Positions 26,836-35,312 are shown, counted from the first letter of the stretch. The stretch is DNA of 64,000 nt from Streptomyces cinnamoneus (GCF_014650495.1 NZ_BMVB01000022.1:1-64000); one strand, 5' to 3'. Program-made: numbers and translations. Notes: generated by a model from the sequence alone, not told the origin.

Positions 26836-27022
26836 GTGGCGACTTCCCGTTGTTCCCGTAGTAGCGAGGGTTCCGCGCCCCGTGACGCGCCCGGTCATCC
26901 AGTCTACGGGTCCCGCCCGCGCACGGGCCCCGTGCGGACGATTCCTCGAACGCATGGCCAAGGTGGCTCAAACTGCGTGTCCCGCGCCGGTTTCCCCGTC
27001 CGCGCCCGCCTAATTTGGTGCG

Positions 27023-27625
27023 GTGGAGCAACCCAGCACGCGCATCCCCCAGCGCAAGGTCCGCCGCGGTTCCCCCGTGCCCCGCCCCTCCGCACCCTTG
27101 GGGCAGCGCCAGGGCGGCGCCCTCCGGCGCCCCCGCCCCGGGCGCCCCGTCCCGTCGCCGGACCGCCCCCCGGCCCCCCGGCTGACCGGCCTGGGCAGCG
27201 GCCTGCTCACCGCCCTGGCCATGCTGGGGATCGGCGTCGCCGACTCGGCGCTGCTGGACGGCAGCGCCAGGGTCTACGACGTGTTCTTCGTGCTCGGCAG
27301 CGCGGCCTGCGCGCTGTGGGTGCGCCCGGCCGAGGTGATGACCGCGCCCGTGAGCGTGCCCATCGCCTTCGCCGTGGGCGTCCTGCCGCTGAGCGACGGC
27401 ACGGGCGGGCTCGGCGGCCGGCTGATGAGCCTGGTCACACTGCTGTCGCTGAACGCCGGCTGGCTCTACGCGGGCACGCTGCTGGCCGCGCTGATCGCAC
27501 TGGTCCGCAGGGTCCTGCTGATCAAGGCGCGGCGGCGGGCCCGGGCCCAGCTGCGGAAGCGGCCATCGCAGCACCCACGATCCCCGCGTTGTTCTCCAGA
27601 CGAGCGGGCACGATTTCGGCGCTGA
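27023..27625 (+). CDS. DUF6542-type membrane protein
   Basis: This is a 200-residue protein: a Pro/Arg-rich, probably disordered cytoplasmic N-terminus (1-50), then four hydrophobic helices (GLLTALAMLGIGVADSALL, VFFVLGSAACALWV, APVSVPIAFAVGVLP, AGTLLAALIALVRRVLL), and a basic tail. This matches the DUF6542 family common in Streptomyces; the function is unknown. The GTG start is the first in frame. Its last 104 bp overlap the ppgK 3' end on the other strand, which is unusual and would make the two transcripts interfere. Confidence 0.8.
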   Translation: MEQPSTRIPQRKVRRGSPVPRPSAPLGQRQGGALRRPRPGRPVPSPDRPPAPRLTGLGSGLLTALAMLGIGVADSALLDGSARVYDVFFVLGSAACALWVRPAEVMTAPVSVPIAFAVGVLPLSDGTGGLGGRLMSLVTLLSLNAGWLYAGTLLAALIALVRRVLLIKARRRARAQLRKRPSQHPRSPRCSPDERARFRR

Positions 27626-28286
27626 CGCCCTCGATCAGCGGCAGGAACTTCTCCGCCTTGCGGCTGACGCCCCCGCCGATCACGAACAGCTCGGGCGACA
27701 GCAGCATCTCCACGTGGGCGAGGTAGCGCCCGACCCGCTTGGCCCAGCGGCTCCAGCTGAGGTCCTCGGTCTCCTTGGCCCGGGTGGAGGCGCGGGTCTC
27801 CGCGTCGTGGCCCTGCAGCTCCAGGTGGCCCAGCTCGGTGTTGGGCACGAGCCGGCCGCCGCTGAAGACCGCGCTGCCGATGCCCGTGCCGAAGGTCAGC
27901 ACGACGACGGTGCCCGTCCGGCCCCGCCCGGCGCCGAACGCCATCTCGGCCAGCCCGGCGGCGTCCGCGTCGTTGAGCACGGTCACCGGTGTGCCCAGCC
28001 GCTCGGTGAGCAGCCCGGCGGCGTCCTGGCCGATCCAGTGCTTGGAGATGTTGGCGGCGGTACGCGTCGTGCCGTTCACCACGACGCCGGGGTACGTCAC
28101 CCCCACCGGTCCGACCGGCAGCCCGAAGTGCCGGACCACCTGCTGCACGCAGTCGGTGACGGCCTCCGGGGTGGCGGGGTGCGGAGTGAGCACCTTGAAG
28201 CGCTCCTCCGCGACGTCGCCGCGCTCCAGGTCCACCGGAGCGCCCTTGATGCCCGATCCGCCGATGTCCACGCCGAATACGTTCAT
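27522..28286 (-). CDS. ppgK: Polyphosphate glucokinase
   Basis: This enzyme phosphorylates glucose using polyphosphate (or ATP), feeding glycolysis; it is an actinobacterial ROK-family speciality. It has 254 residues with phosphate-1 motif DIGGSGIKG (7-15), the catalytic region LNDADAAGLAEMAFG, phosphate-2 TFGTGIGSAVF and the polyphosphate glucokinase-typical ELGHLELQGHDAETRAS. It starts at ATG 28286. The C-terminus ends in an Ala/Gly/Pro tail lying opposite the DUF6542 gene. It is 30 bp downstream of ispH in the same direction, so co-transcription is likely. Confidence 0.95.
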   Translation of the reverse strand: MNVFGVDIGGSGIKGAPVDLERGDVAEERFKVLTPHPATPEAVTDCVQQVVRHFGLPVGPVGVTYPGVVVNGTTRTAANISKHWIGQDAAGLLTERLGTPVTVLNDADAAGLAEMAFGAGRGRTGTVVVLTFGTGIGSAVFSGGRLVPNTELGHLELQGHDAETRASTRAKETEDLSWSRWAKRVGRYLAHVEMLLSPELFVIGGGVSRKAEKFLPLIEGVSAEIVPARLENNAGIVGAAMAASAAGPGPAAAP

Positions 28287-28315
28287 ACCGACACGCTACG
28301 GCGTGGAAAGGGGCG

Positions 28316-29305
28316 TCACCCCTCGGACGAGGCGACCAGCCCGGCGGCCTCCGCGCGCAGGTCGCGGCGGAGCTCCTTGGGCAGCGAGAAGGTAATGGAC
28401 TCCTCGGCGGCCTTGACCACCTCGACGTCCGCGTAGCCGCGCTGCGCCAGCCACTCCAGCACGCCCTGGACGAGGATCTCGGGCACGGAGGCACCCGACG
28501 TCACACCGACCGTGGAGACACCCTCCAGCCAGGCTTCGTCGATCTCCTCGGCGTAGTCGACGAGGTGCGCGTCCCGCGCACCGGCCCCCAGCGCCACCTC
28601 GACCAGCCGCACCGAGTTCGACGAATTCTTCGACCCCACCACGATCACCAGATCGGCCTCGGCGCCCATCTGCTTCACCGCGATCTGGCGGTTCTGCGTG
28701 GCGTAGCAGATGTCGTCGCTGGGCGGGGAGAGCAGGTTGGGGAAGCGGCCCTTGAGGGCGTCGACGGTCTCCATGGTCTCGTCCACCGACAGGGTGGTCT
28801 GCGAGAGCCACACGACCTTGTCGGGGTCGCGCACCTCGACGTTGGCCACGTCCTCCGGCCCGTCGACGAGGGTGATGTGGTCCGGGGCCTCACCGCTGGT
28901 CCCGATGACCTCTTCGTGGCCCTCGTGACCGATCAGCAGGATGTCGTAGTCGTCGTTGGCGAACCGGATGGCTTCCTTGTGGACCTTGGTCACCAGCGGG
29001 CACGTCGCGTCGATCGTGGCGAGCTTGCCGCGCGCGGCCTCCTCGTGCACCACGGGGGCGACACCGTGTGCGGAGAAGATGACGATGTTGCCCTCGGGCA
29101 CCTCCTCCGTCTCGTCGACGAAGATCGCGCCCTTCTGCTCCAGCGTCTTGACCACGTACTTGTTGTGGACGATCTCGTGCCGCACGTAGACGGGGGCGCC
29201 GTACTGCTCCAGCGCCTTCTCGACGGCGATCACGGCACGGTCCACGCCCGCGCAGTAGCCACGGGGGGCGGCGAGCAGAACCTTGCGGGCGGGAGTACCA
29301 GTCAT
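28316..29305 (-). CDS. ispH: 4-hydroxy-3-methylbut-2-enyl diphosphate reductase
   Basis: This is the last enzyme of the MEP isoprenoid pathway, making IPP and DMAPP with a 4Fe-4S cluster. It has 329 residues. The conserved cluster cysteines are in APRGYCAGVDRA (Cys18), TIDATCPLVTKVH and DDICYATQNRQ. The catalytic region VIFSAHGVAPVVHEEA and the substrate-binding SKNSSNSVRLVEVA are also present. I used the ATG at 29305; an ATG three codons upstream (29314) is equally possible. It is followed closely by ppgK and faces the APC permease promoter. Confidence 0.96.
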   Translation of the reverse strand: MTGTPARKVLLAAPRGYCAGVDRAVIAVEKALEQYGAPVYVRHEIVHNKYVVKTLEQKGAIFVDETEEVPEGNIVIFSAHGVAPVVHEEAARGKLATIDATCPLVTKVHKEAIRFANDDYDILLIGHEGHEEVIGTSGEAPDHITLVDGPEDVANVEVRDPDKVVWLSQTTLSVDETMETVDALKGRFPNLLSPPSDDICYATQNRQIAVKQMGAEADLVIVVGSKNSSNSVRLVEVALGAGARDAHLVDYAEEIDEAWLEGVSTVGVTSGASVPEILVQGVLEWLAQRGYADVEVVKAAEESITFSLPKELRRDLRAEAAGLVASSEG

Positions 29306-29380
29306 GCGGTCCATCGTAAGGGCCCGCACCCACCGGCGTGGCCCGGCCGGGGGCCGGTGCGGCGCCCGAATACTGGCGAC

Positions 29381-30748
29381 ATGTCCCCACCGGTCCCCGC
29401 CGACGGCGACGGCACGCTGCGCCGCACGCTCACCTTCCGTGACCTGGTCGTCTACGGTCTGCTCTTCATCGCCCCCATGGCGCCCGTGGGCGTGTTCGGC
29501 ACGCTCGACGCGAGGTCGCACGGGGCGGTCGCGCTGGTCTACGTCGTGGCCACGGCCGCGATGGCCCTGACGGCCCTTTCGTACGCGCAGATGGTGCGCG
29601 TGGCACCCCGGGCGGGCTCCGTCTACACGTACGCGCGCGTGGGGCTCGGCGAGGGGGCCGGCTTCGTCGCGGGCTGGATGGCGATGCTGGACTACCTGCT
29701 GATCCCGGCGGTCGCGTACCTCTTCTCGGGCATCGCGATGCACGCGCTCGTACCGGCCGTCCCGCAGTGGGTGTGGACGGCACTGGCGGTGGTCGTCACC
29801 ACCGGCCTGAACCTGTCCGGCGTCCGTGCGGCCGCACTGGCGGGCTTCCTGGTGCTCGCCATGGAGATCGCGGTGCTGGCGGCCTTCGTGGTCGCGGCGG
29901 CGGTGGCGCTCGCCCAGGACGGCCCCCGCCGCGGCTGGCTGTCACCGCTGACCGGGGAGGGGGGCTTCGAGGCGGCGGCGGTGCTGGGCGCGGTGTCCGT
30001 GGCGGTCCTGTCGTACCTGGGCTTCGACGCGATCGCGTCGTTCGCCGAGGAGGCGGCGGGCGGCTCGGAGAAGGTGGCGCGAGCGGTGGTCACGTGCCTG
30101 GCCGCAGCAGGCGTGCTCTTCACCCTCCAGACCTACCTGGCCGCTCTCCTGGCCCCCATGTCGCCCACCGATCTGGCAGCGAACCCCTCCACCCAGGGCG
30201 CGGCCTTCTACGAAACGGTCGACGCGGCCACCGGCCCGTGGCTGCACGACCTGGTGGCGGCGAGCAAGGCGATCGGCGCGGCTTTCGCGGCGCTGGCCGG
30301 CCAGGCGGCCGCGGGCCGCCTGCTGTTCGCGATGGCCCGGGACCGCCGGCTGCCGGCCCTCCTGTCGAAGGTGGACTCCGGTTCGGGCGTACCGCGGCCG
30401 GCCCTGCTGGCCTCGGCGTCGGTCACGCTGCTCGCCGCCGTCTGGGCGGCCCGCCGGGACGACGGCCTGGACCGCCTGGTGTCCGTAGTGGACGTGGGCG
30501 CACTGGTGGCCTTCGCCTTGCTGCACGTCTCGGTGATCGGGTGGTTCTGCGTCCGCAGACACAACGGACGCATCAACCCGGTGCGGCACGTGACGATCCC
30601 CCTCCTGGGCCTGGCGGTGGTGACAGCGGTGATCGTCGAGGCAGCATGGACGGCCCAGCTGGTCGGAGCGGTGTGGCTGGCGGCCGGCCTGACGTACCTC
30701 ACGGCCCAGCACGCAAGGCGCCGCCGCCGGACGACCGACCACCGATGA
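29381..30748 (+). CDS. APC-family amino acid permease
   Basis: This is a 455-residue transporter with about 12 membrane helices. The N-terminal FRDLVVYGLLFIAPMAPVGV and the repeat-1 GFDAIASFAEEAAGG are typical of APC amino acid permeases. The C-terminal tail is Arg-rich. No Shine-Dalgarno is visible; AATACT lies 7 nt before the ATG, which would fit a leaderless mRNA. It is divergent from ispH (75 bp) and ends before a very large hairpin at 30772-30904. The substrate is unknown. Confidence 0.9.
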   Translation: MSPPVPADGDGTLRRTLTFRDLVVYGLLFIAPMAPVGVFGTLDARSHGAVALVYVVATAAMALTALSYAQMVRVAPRAGSVYTYARVGLGEGAGFVAGWMAMLDYLLIPAVAYLFSGIAMHALVPAVPQWVWTALAVVVTTGLNLSGVRAAALAGFLVLAMEIAVLAAFVVAAAVALAQDGPRRGWLSPLTGEGGFEAAAVLGAVSVAVLSYLGFDAIASFAEEAAGGSEKVARAVVTCLAAAGVLFTLQTYLAALLAPMSPTDLAANPSTQGAAFYETVDAATGPWLHDLVAASKAIGAAFAALAGQAAAGRLLFAMARDRRLPALLSKVDSGSGVPRPALLASASVTLLAAVWAARRDDGLDRLVSVVDVGALVAFALLHVSVIGWFCVRRHNGRINPVRHVTIPLLGLAVVTAVIVEAAWTAQLVGAVWLAAGLTYLTAQHARRRRRTTDHR

Positions 30749-30771
30749 CGGAATGCCCTAGGACGCCCGGA

Positions 30772-30904
30772 GGGGCCGGGGTGGGGGCGGGGCCTGGCAG
30801 GGGCGTAAGGGTTATTTGCGGCGGCATGCGGGGCGGGAACGACGTTCGGGGCGCGCCGCCGTAAATAATCCAGCCCCAGAAGGCCCCGCCCCCGCCCCGG
30901 CCCC
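30772..30904. terminator. 133-nt imperfect inverted repeat, probable strong terminator
   Basis: The left arm 30772-30824 and right arm 30856-30904 pair in two blocks: GGGGCCGGGGTGGGGGCGGG on the outside (one mismatch over 23 bp) and TTATTTGCGGCGG on the inside (12 of 13). Inside the loop is the palindrome GAACGACGTTC (30837-30847). It separates the permease from xseA. Confidence 0.6.
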
Positions 30905-30989
30905 GCCCCACAACGAACAGCGGGCACCGTCCACACCGCCGACCGCCGGGCGAAGCCCCCTGTCGGTACCCCCCGCTACGCTCGACCGC

Positions 30990-32225
30990 ATGGCTGCGAA
31001 CACGACCCCAGACGCACCGCTCCCCGTAGGCCAGGTCTCCCGCCTCATCGGCGGCTGGATCGACCGCCTCGGTGCCATCTGGGTCGAGGGCCAGATCACT
31101 CAGATCTCCCGCCGCCCCGGCGCCGGCGTCGTGTTCCTCACCCTCCGCGACCCCTCCCACGACGTCTCCCTCTCCGTCACCTGCTACCGCGCCGTCTTCG
31201 ACCGCGTCGCCGACGTCGTCTCCGAGGGCGCCCGCGTCGTCGTGCACGCCAAGCCCGAGTGGTACGCCCCCCGCGGCCAGCTCTCGCTCCGCGCCGCCGA
31301 GATCCGCCCGGTCGGCGTCGGCGAGCTGCTGGCGCGTCTGGAGCAGCTCAAGAAGTCCCTCGCCGCGGAGGGCCTGTTCGCCGACGGCCGCAAGCGGGCC
31401 CTGCCGTTCCTGCCCCAGCTCATCGGCCTGGTCTGCGGCCGCGCCTCCGCCGCCGAGCGCGACGTGCTGGAGAACGCCCGGCACCGCTGGCCCGCCGTCC
31501 GCTTCGAGGTCCGCAACGTCCCCGTGCAGGGCGTGCACGCGGTGCCGAACGTCATCGAGGCGGTCAAGGAGCTCGACGCCCACCCCGGCGTCGACGTGAT
31601 CATCGTGGCGCGCGGCGGCGGCAGCGTGGAGGACCTGCTGCCGTTCTCGGACGAGCAGCTCGTCCGGACGGTGGCCGACTGCCGCACCCCCGTGGTCTCG
31701 GCGATCGGCCACGAGCCGGACACCCCGCTCCTCGACCTGGTCGCCGACCTGCGCGCCTCGACGCCCACCGACGCGGCGAAGCGGGTGGTCCCCGACGTGG
31801 GCGAGGAGCTGACCCGCGTCCGCCACCTGCGCGAGCGCGCCCTGCGCTGCGTGACGGCGCACCTGGACCGCGAGGAGCGCGGCCTGGCGGCGGCACGGGC
31901 GCGCCCGTGCATGGAGCGGCCGCACCGCATGGTGGACGAGCGGGCGGAGCAGATCGACGCGCTGGTGGCCCGTGGCCGCCGCACGCTGGGCCACCTGCTG
32001 GACCGGGCGTCGTCGGAGCTGACCCACACGCACGCGCGTGTGGTCGCGCTGTCGCCGGCGGCGACGCTGCGGCGCGGCTATGCGGTCCTGCAGCACGCGG
32101 ACGGCCACGTGGTCCGCGCGGCCGACGAGGTCGCCCCGGACGAGGAACTGCGGGCGCGCGTGGCAGACGGCGAGTTCGCAGTCCGCGCCCTGCCCTCACC
32201 CACCGCTGTCACACCGCCCGCCTAG
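30990..32225 (+). CDS. xseA: Exodeoxyribonuclease VII large subunit
   Basis: This is the catalytic subunit of the single-strand-specific exonuclease used in repair and recombination, 411 residues. The N-terminal OB fold (WVEGQITQISRRPGAGVVFL) is followed by the catalytic domain with LIGLVCGRASAAERDVLENA, then DVIIVARGGGSVEDLLPFSD and VSAIGHEPDTPLLDLVADLR, and a long helical C-terminal region. It starts at ATG 30990 and lies 10 bp upstream of xseB, forming an operon. Confidence 0.96.
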   Translation: MAANTTPDAPLPVGQVSRLIGGWIDRLGAIWVEGQITQISRRPGAGVVFLTLRDPSHDVSLSVTCYRAVFDRVADVVSEGARVVVHAKPEWYAPRGQLSLRAAEIRPVGVGELLARLEQLKKSLAAEGLFADGRKRALPFLPQLIGLVCGRASAAERDVLENARHRWPAVRFEVRNVPVQGVHAVPNVIEAVKELDAHPGVDVIIVARGGGSVEDLLPFSDEQLVRTVADCRTPVVSAIGHEPDTPLLDLVADLRASTPTDAAKRVVPDVGEELTRVRHLRERALRCVTAHLDREERGLAAARARPCMERPHRMVDERAEQIDALVARGRRTLGHLLDRASSELTHTHARVVALSPAATLRRGYAVLQHADGHVVRAADEVAPDEELRARVADGEFAVRALPSPTAVTPPA

Positions 32226-32235
32226 GCTGGTGGCC

Positions 32236-32490
32236 ATGGCGACGACTACGGACGCGACGGACGCGGGCGCAACGGACGCCCTGGGCTACGAGCAGGCGCG
32301 GGACGAGCTGATCGACGTCGTGCGCCGGCTGGAGGCCGGGGGCACGACGCTGGAGGAGTCGCTGGCGCTGTGGGAGCGCGGCGAGGAGCTGGCGAAGGTG
32401 TGCCGCCGCTGGCTGGACGGCGCCCGGGCCCGGCTGGACGCGGCGCTGGCACAGGAGGAAGCCGAGGGAGAGGGCCCGGAGGCGGACTGA
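32236..32490 (+). CDS. xseB: Exodeoxyribonuclease VII small subunit
   Basis: This is the 84-residue helical partner of XseA. The core LGYEQARDELIDVVRRLEAG and TTLEESLALWERGEELAKVC is diagnostic for XseB. An N-terminal Ala/Thr/Asp-rich extension and a Glu-rich tail are normal in Streptomyces. The start is 10 bp after xseA; the gene ends the unit. Confidence 0.95.
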   Translation: MATTTDATDAGATDALGYEQARDELIDVVRRLEAGGTTLEESLALWERGEELAKVCRRWLDGARARLDAALAQEEAEGEGPEAD

Positions 32491-32620
32491 GGGGGCCGAG
32501 GGGAACCCCGAAACCCCGCTCCCGCCCAGCCCGGACCCGCGCTCCCGCCCGGCCCAGAGGGGCCACACCCGCCCCCGCCCCCACCCCCGACGTGAGGTGG
32601 CTCTCACCCACCCCGGATTT

Positions 32621-32652
32621 AGTTGAAAATTAATACAACTCCGGACTATGGT
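32621..32652 (+). promoter_or_regulatory. Promoter with overlapping operator-like repeat before the reductase gene
   Basis: TTGAAA (32623-32628) and TATGGT (32647-32652) are spaced by 18 bp, placing the start of transcription at or just before the ATG at 32659. AGTTG (32621-32625) and CAACT (32636-32640) form an inverted repeat over the -35 element, as a repressor site would. This AT-rich island stands out in the GC-rich surroundings. Confidence 0.55.
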
Positions 32653-32658
32653 GAAGCC

Positions 32659-33249
32659 ATGACTCTCGCCCTTGACGCCACCGCCCAGGACCTCCTCTTC
32701 CGCGAGGCCCACACCGCCAACGCCTTCACCGACGAGCCGGTCTCCGAGGAGCAGGTCCAGGCGATCTACGACCTGATCAAGCTCGCGCCGACCGCCTTCA
32801 ACCAGTCGCCGCTGCGCATCGTCCTCGTCCGCTCGGAGGAGGCCCGCGAGCGCCTGGTCTCCCACATGGCCGAGGGCAACCAGGCCAAGACCCGCACCGC
32901 GCCGCTGGTCGCGATCCTCGCCGCGGACAACGAGTTCCACGAGGAGCTGCCGGCGCTGCTGCCGCACTTCCCGCAGGCCAAGGAGCTCTTCTTCAGCGAG
33001 CGCCCGGTCCGCGAGCAGTCCGCCGCGCTGAACGGCGCCCTGCAGGCCGCCTACTTCATCCTCGGCATCCGTGCCGCCGGTCTGGCCGCGGGCCCGATGA
33101 CCGGCTTCGACTTCGCGGGCGTGCAGAAGGAGTTCCTGGACGACGACCACACGCCGCTGATGGTCATCAACATCGGCAAGCCGGCCGAGGACGCCTTCTA
33201 CCCGCGCTCGCCGCGCCTGTCCTTCGACCAGGCCGTCACGACCGTCTGA
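32659..33249 (+). CDS. Malonic semialdehyde reductase-like nitroreductase (RutE/HadB type)
   Basis: This is a 196-residue FMN-dependent nitroreductase-family enzyme. The sequence REAHTANAFTDEPVSEEQVQ, LIKLAPTAFNQSPLRIVLVR and AGLAAGPMTGFDFAGVQKEF match the RutE-like subgroup that reduces malonic semialdehyde in pyrimidine breakdown; FMN-binding Arg/Ser residues are in TAFNQSP. No other pyrimidine catabolism genes are present, so detoxification of reactive aldehydes is an alternative role. The last codons and stop lie in a 17-bp unit repeated three times (33235-33284). Confidence 0.88.
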   Translation: MTLALDATAQDLLFREAHTANAFTDEPVSEEQVQAIYDLIKLAPTAFNQSPLRIVLVRSEEARERLVSHMAEGNQAKTRTAPLVAILAADNEFHEELPALLPHFPQAKELFFSERPVREQSAALNGALQAAYFILGIRAAGLAAGPMTGFDFAGVQKEFLDDDHTPLMVINIGKPAEDAFYPRSPRLSFDQAVTTV

Positions 33250-33284
33250 TCGTCACGACCGCCTGATCGTCACGACCGCCTGCC
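33235..33284 (+). repeat. Three tandem copies of a 17-bp unit spanning the reductase stop codon
   Basis: The units GTCACGACCGYCTGATC start at 33235, 33252 and 33269 (the last truncated to 16 bp). The first contains the codons for V-T-T-V and the TGA stop; the others are downstream copies. Confidence 0.8.
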
Positions 33285-33315
33285 ACCCCTACCCCCCCCC
33301 AGGGGCCGGCAGGCC

Positions 33316-33353
33316 GGCCCGTCCGCCACTCCCCCCCCCCGGCAGGACGGGCC
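33316..33353. terminator. Bidirectional terminator with a poly-C loop
   Basis: GGCCCGTCC (33316-33324) pairs with GGACGGGCC (33345-33353). The 20-nt loop carries a run of ten C; another run of nine C lies at 33292-33300. It separates the convergent reductase and DUF4245 genes. Confidence 0.6.
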
Positions 33354-33371
33354 ACCCGGCCGTCGCGCTCG

Positions 33372-33932
33372 TCAGCCCGAGGTGCTCGCCTTACCGGCGT
33401 CAGCCTTCTCGGCCTTGAGCGCGGCGGCCATCTGCGTCAGCCGCTCGTACGACGCGGTCCCCGTGACCACCGTGGTCACGCCGCTCTCCTCGCGCACCAG
33501 GGCGTTGTACTTCGGCCCCTCGTAGCGCTGCCAGGTGGTGTCGCCCACCTTGGTCGTCGCGTGGGCCTTCTCCGCATGCTGGCTGACGTTGTCGATGAAG
33601 GGCCGCGCCGGGCCGTCGCTCTGCTCGACCGCCACGTACTGCTTCTGCGGGTCGAGGAAGCCGAGGTGCCACTCGGAGCCGTCCTTGCCGCGCGCCTTGT
33701 ACGAGACCGAGGTCGCGCGCCAGCCGTCGCCGAGCCCCACGGGGGCGGCCACCGCGTACGGCGCCGCACGCCGGGCGGTGTCGAGCTCCACCCGGTAGTT
33801 CACCGTCTTGATCGGATCCTTGCTCTCGTCGTGCGGGATGAAGAGATAGCTCAGCCCCGCCACGGGGATGACCACCGCCATCGACAGCAGCATGTTCCGA
33901 ATCGTCTGCGTCTTGCCGTTCCTACCTGCCAC
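33372..33932 (-). CDS. DUF4245-domain membrane protein
   Basis: This is a 186-residue protein with one N-terminal membrane helix (NMLLSMAVVIPVAGLSYLFI) and an extracytoplasmic domain. The order VNYRVELDTARRAAPYAVAA, GWRATSVSYKARG, WHLGFLDPQKQYVAVEQSDG and TWQRYEGPKYNALVREESG is typical of the actinobacterial DUF4245 family, found next to glpX in many Streptomyces as I recall. I used GTG 33932; ATG 33950 is the alternative, adding six residues. The function is unknown; it lies divergent from glpX. Confidence 0.85.
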   Translation of the reverse strand: MAGRNGKTQTIRNMLLSMAVVIPVAGLSYLFIPHDESKDPIKTVNYRVELDTARRAAPYAVAAPVGLGDGWRATSVSYKARGKDGSEWHLGFLDPQKQYVAVEQSDGPARPFIDNVSQHAEKAHATTKVGDTTWQRYEGPKYNALVREESGVTTVVTGTASYERLTQMAAALKAEKADAGKASTSG

Positions 33933-34161
33933 GCCCCCATCGTCCCCCATGGCGCCGGGGATCTTGACGGCGACCTGCGTGCGACCGGGTGCGACGCGCG
34001 TGCGACGGGGCTCGCGCCCCGAACCCTGACGCCGCTCATGCGTGGGGCGGCCTGCTCACTCTGGCAATGAACCGATAAAGTCATCAGCACCCTCACCCTC
34101 CTGGCCCACCCGGGGAAGGAGGGGCCCCACGGCCGTCAGCCGTACAGAAAGGTGCGCCCCG

Positions 34162-35193
34162 ATGAGCGATCATCACTTGCCGTCCCAGCTCGAAGTCAGC
34201 CCGGAGGCGCCCGACCGCAACCTGGCGCTGGAGCTCGTCCGGGTCACCGAGGCGGGGGCCATGGCCTCGGGCCGCTGGGTGGGCCGTGGCGACAAGAACG
34301 GCGCGGACGGCGCGGCCGTGCGGGCCATGCGCGCGCTGATCCACACCGTGTCGATGAACGGCGTGGTCGTCATCGGCGAGGGCGAGAAGGACAACGCCCC
34401 GATGCTCTACAACGGCGAGCGTGTGGGCGACGGGACCGGCGCGGAGTGCGACGTCGCCGTGGACCCCGTGGACGGCACCACGCTGACCGCCAAGGGCATG
34501 GCGAACGCCGTGTCCGTGATGGCCGTGGCCGAGCGCGGCTCCATGTTCGACCCGTCCGCCGTGTTCTACATGGACAAGCTGGTCACCGGCCCCGAGGCGG
34601 CCGACTTCGTCGACATCGACGCGCCCGTGGGCGTGAACATCCGCCGCATCGCGAAGGCGAAGCGTTCCTCCGTCGAGGACGTCACGGTCGTCGTCCTGGA
34701 CCGCCCCCGTCACGACGGCCTCGTCAAGGACATCCGCGAGGCGGGCGCCCGCATCAAGTTCATCTCCGACGGCGACGTGGCGGGCGCCATCATGGCCGCC
34801 CGCGAGGGCACCGGCGTGGACCTGCTGCTGGGCATCGGCGGTACGCCCGAGGGCATCATCGCGGCCTGCGCGATGAAGTGCCTGGGCGGCACCATCCAGG
34901 CCAAGCTGTGGCCGAAGGACGACGAGGAGCGGCAGCGCGCCCTCGACGCCGGCCACGAGCTCGGCCGCGTCCTGCACACCGAGGACCTGGTCAGCGGCGA
35001 GAACGTGTTCTTCGTGGCGACCGGCATCACCGACGGCGAGCTGCTGCGCGGCGTGCGCTACCGGGGCGAGACGGCCACCACGCAGTCGCTGGTCATGCGC
35101 TCCAAGTCGGGCACGATCCGCCTGATCGACTCCGAGCACCGGCTGTCGAAGCTGCGCGCCTACAGCTCGGTCGACTTCGAGCGCCCCAGCTGA
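34162..35193 (+). CDS. glpX: Class II fructose-1,6-bisphosphatase
   Basis: This is the gluconeogenic phosphatase that makes fructose 6-phosphate, 343 residues. Metal and substrate residues are in GRGDKNGADGAAVRAMR, VVIGEGEKDNAPMLYNGE, VDPVDGTTLTAKG and the catalytic region FISDGDVAGAIMAA. The Lys/Arg-rich patch KAKRSSVEDV is also usual. The start is ATG 34162, with GAAAGG about 10 nt upstream. It is monocistronic, ending at a bidirectional hairpin. Confidence 0.97.
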   Translation: MSDHHLPSQLEVSPEAPDRNLALELVRVTEAGAMASGRWVGRGDKNGADGAAVRAMRALIHTVSMNGVVVIGEGEKDNAPMLYNGERVGDGTGAECDVAVDPVDGTTLTAKGMANAVSVMAVAERGSMFDPSAVFYMDKLVTGPEAADFVDIDAPVGVNIRRIAKAKRSSVEDVTVVVLDRPRHDGLVKDIREAGARIKFISDGDVAGAIMAAREGTGVDLLLGIGGTPEGIIAACAMKCLGGTIQAKLWPKDDEERQRALDAGHELGRVLHTEDLVSGENVFFVATGITDGELLRGVRYRGETATTQSLVMRSKSGTIRLIDSEHRLSKLRAYSSVDFERPS

Positions 35194-35239
35194 CGCGAGG
35201 CCCTCACGGCACCCGCGGCGCACGCGACCCTCACGGCAC
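35193..35239 (+). repeat. Near-direct repeat just after the glpX stop codon
   Basis: ACGCGAGGCCCTCACGGCAC (35193-35212, beginning at the last base of the stop) recurs as ACGCGACCCTCACGGCAC (35222-35239), 2 bp shorter. Confidence 0.5.
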
Positions 35240-35312
35240 GCGCGTCACGCGGCGCATCCAGTGAGCACCGCACGCGCCGCACACGCCGCACGCACTGCGC
35301 AGGCGGCACGCA

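Noticed and set aside
33291..33340. Sequencing gap or artefact at the two poly-C runs
   Set aside because: Both runs are flanked by sensible sequence and a perfect stem, so I accept them, although their exact length may be unreliable.
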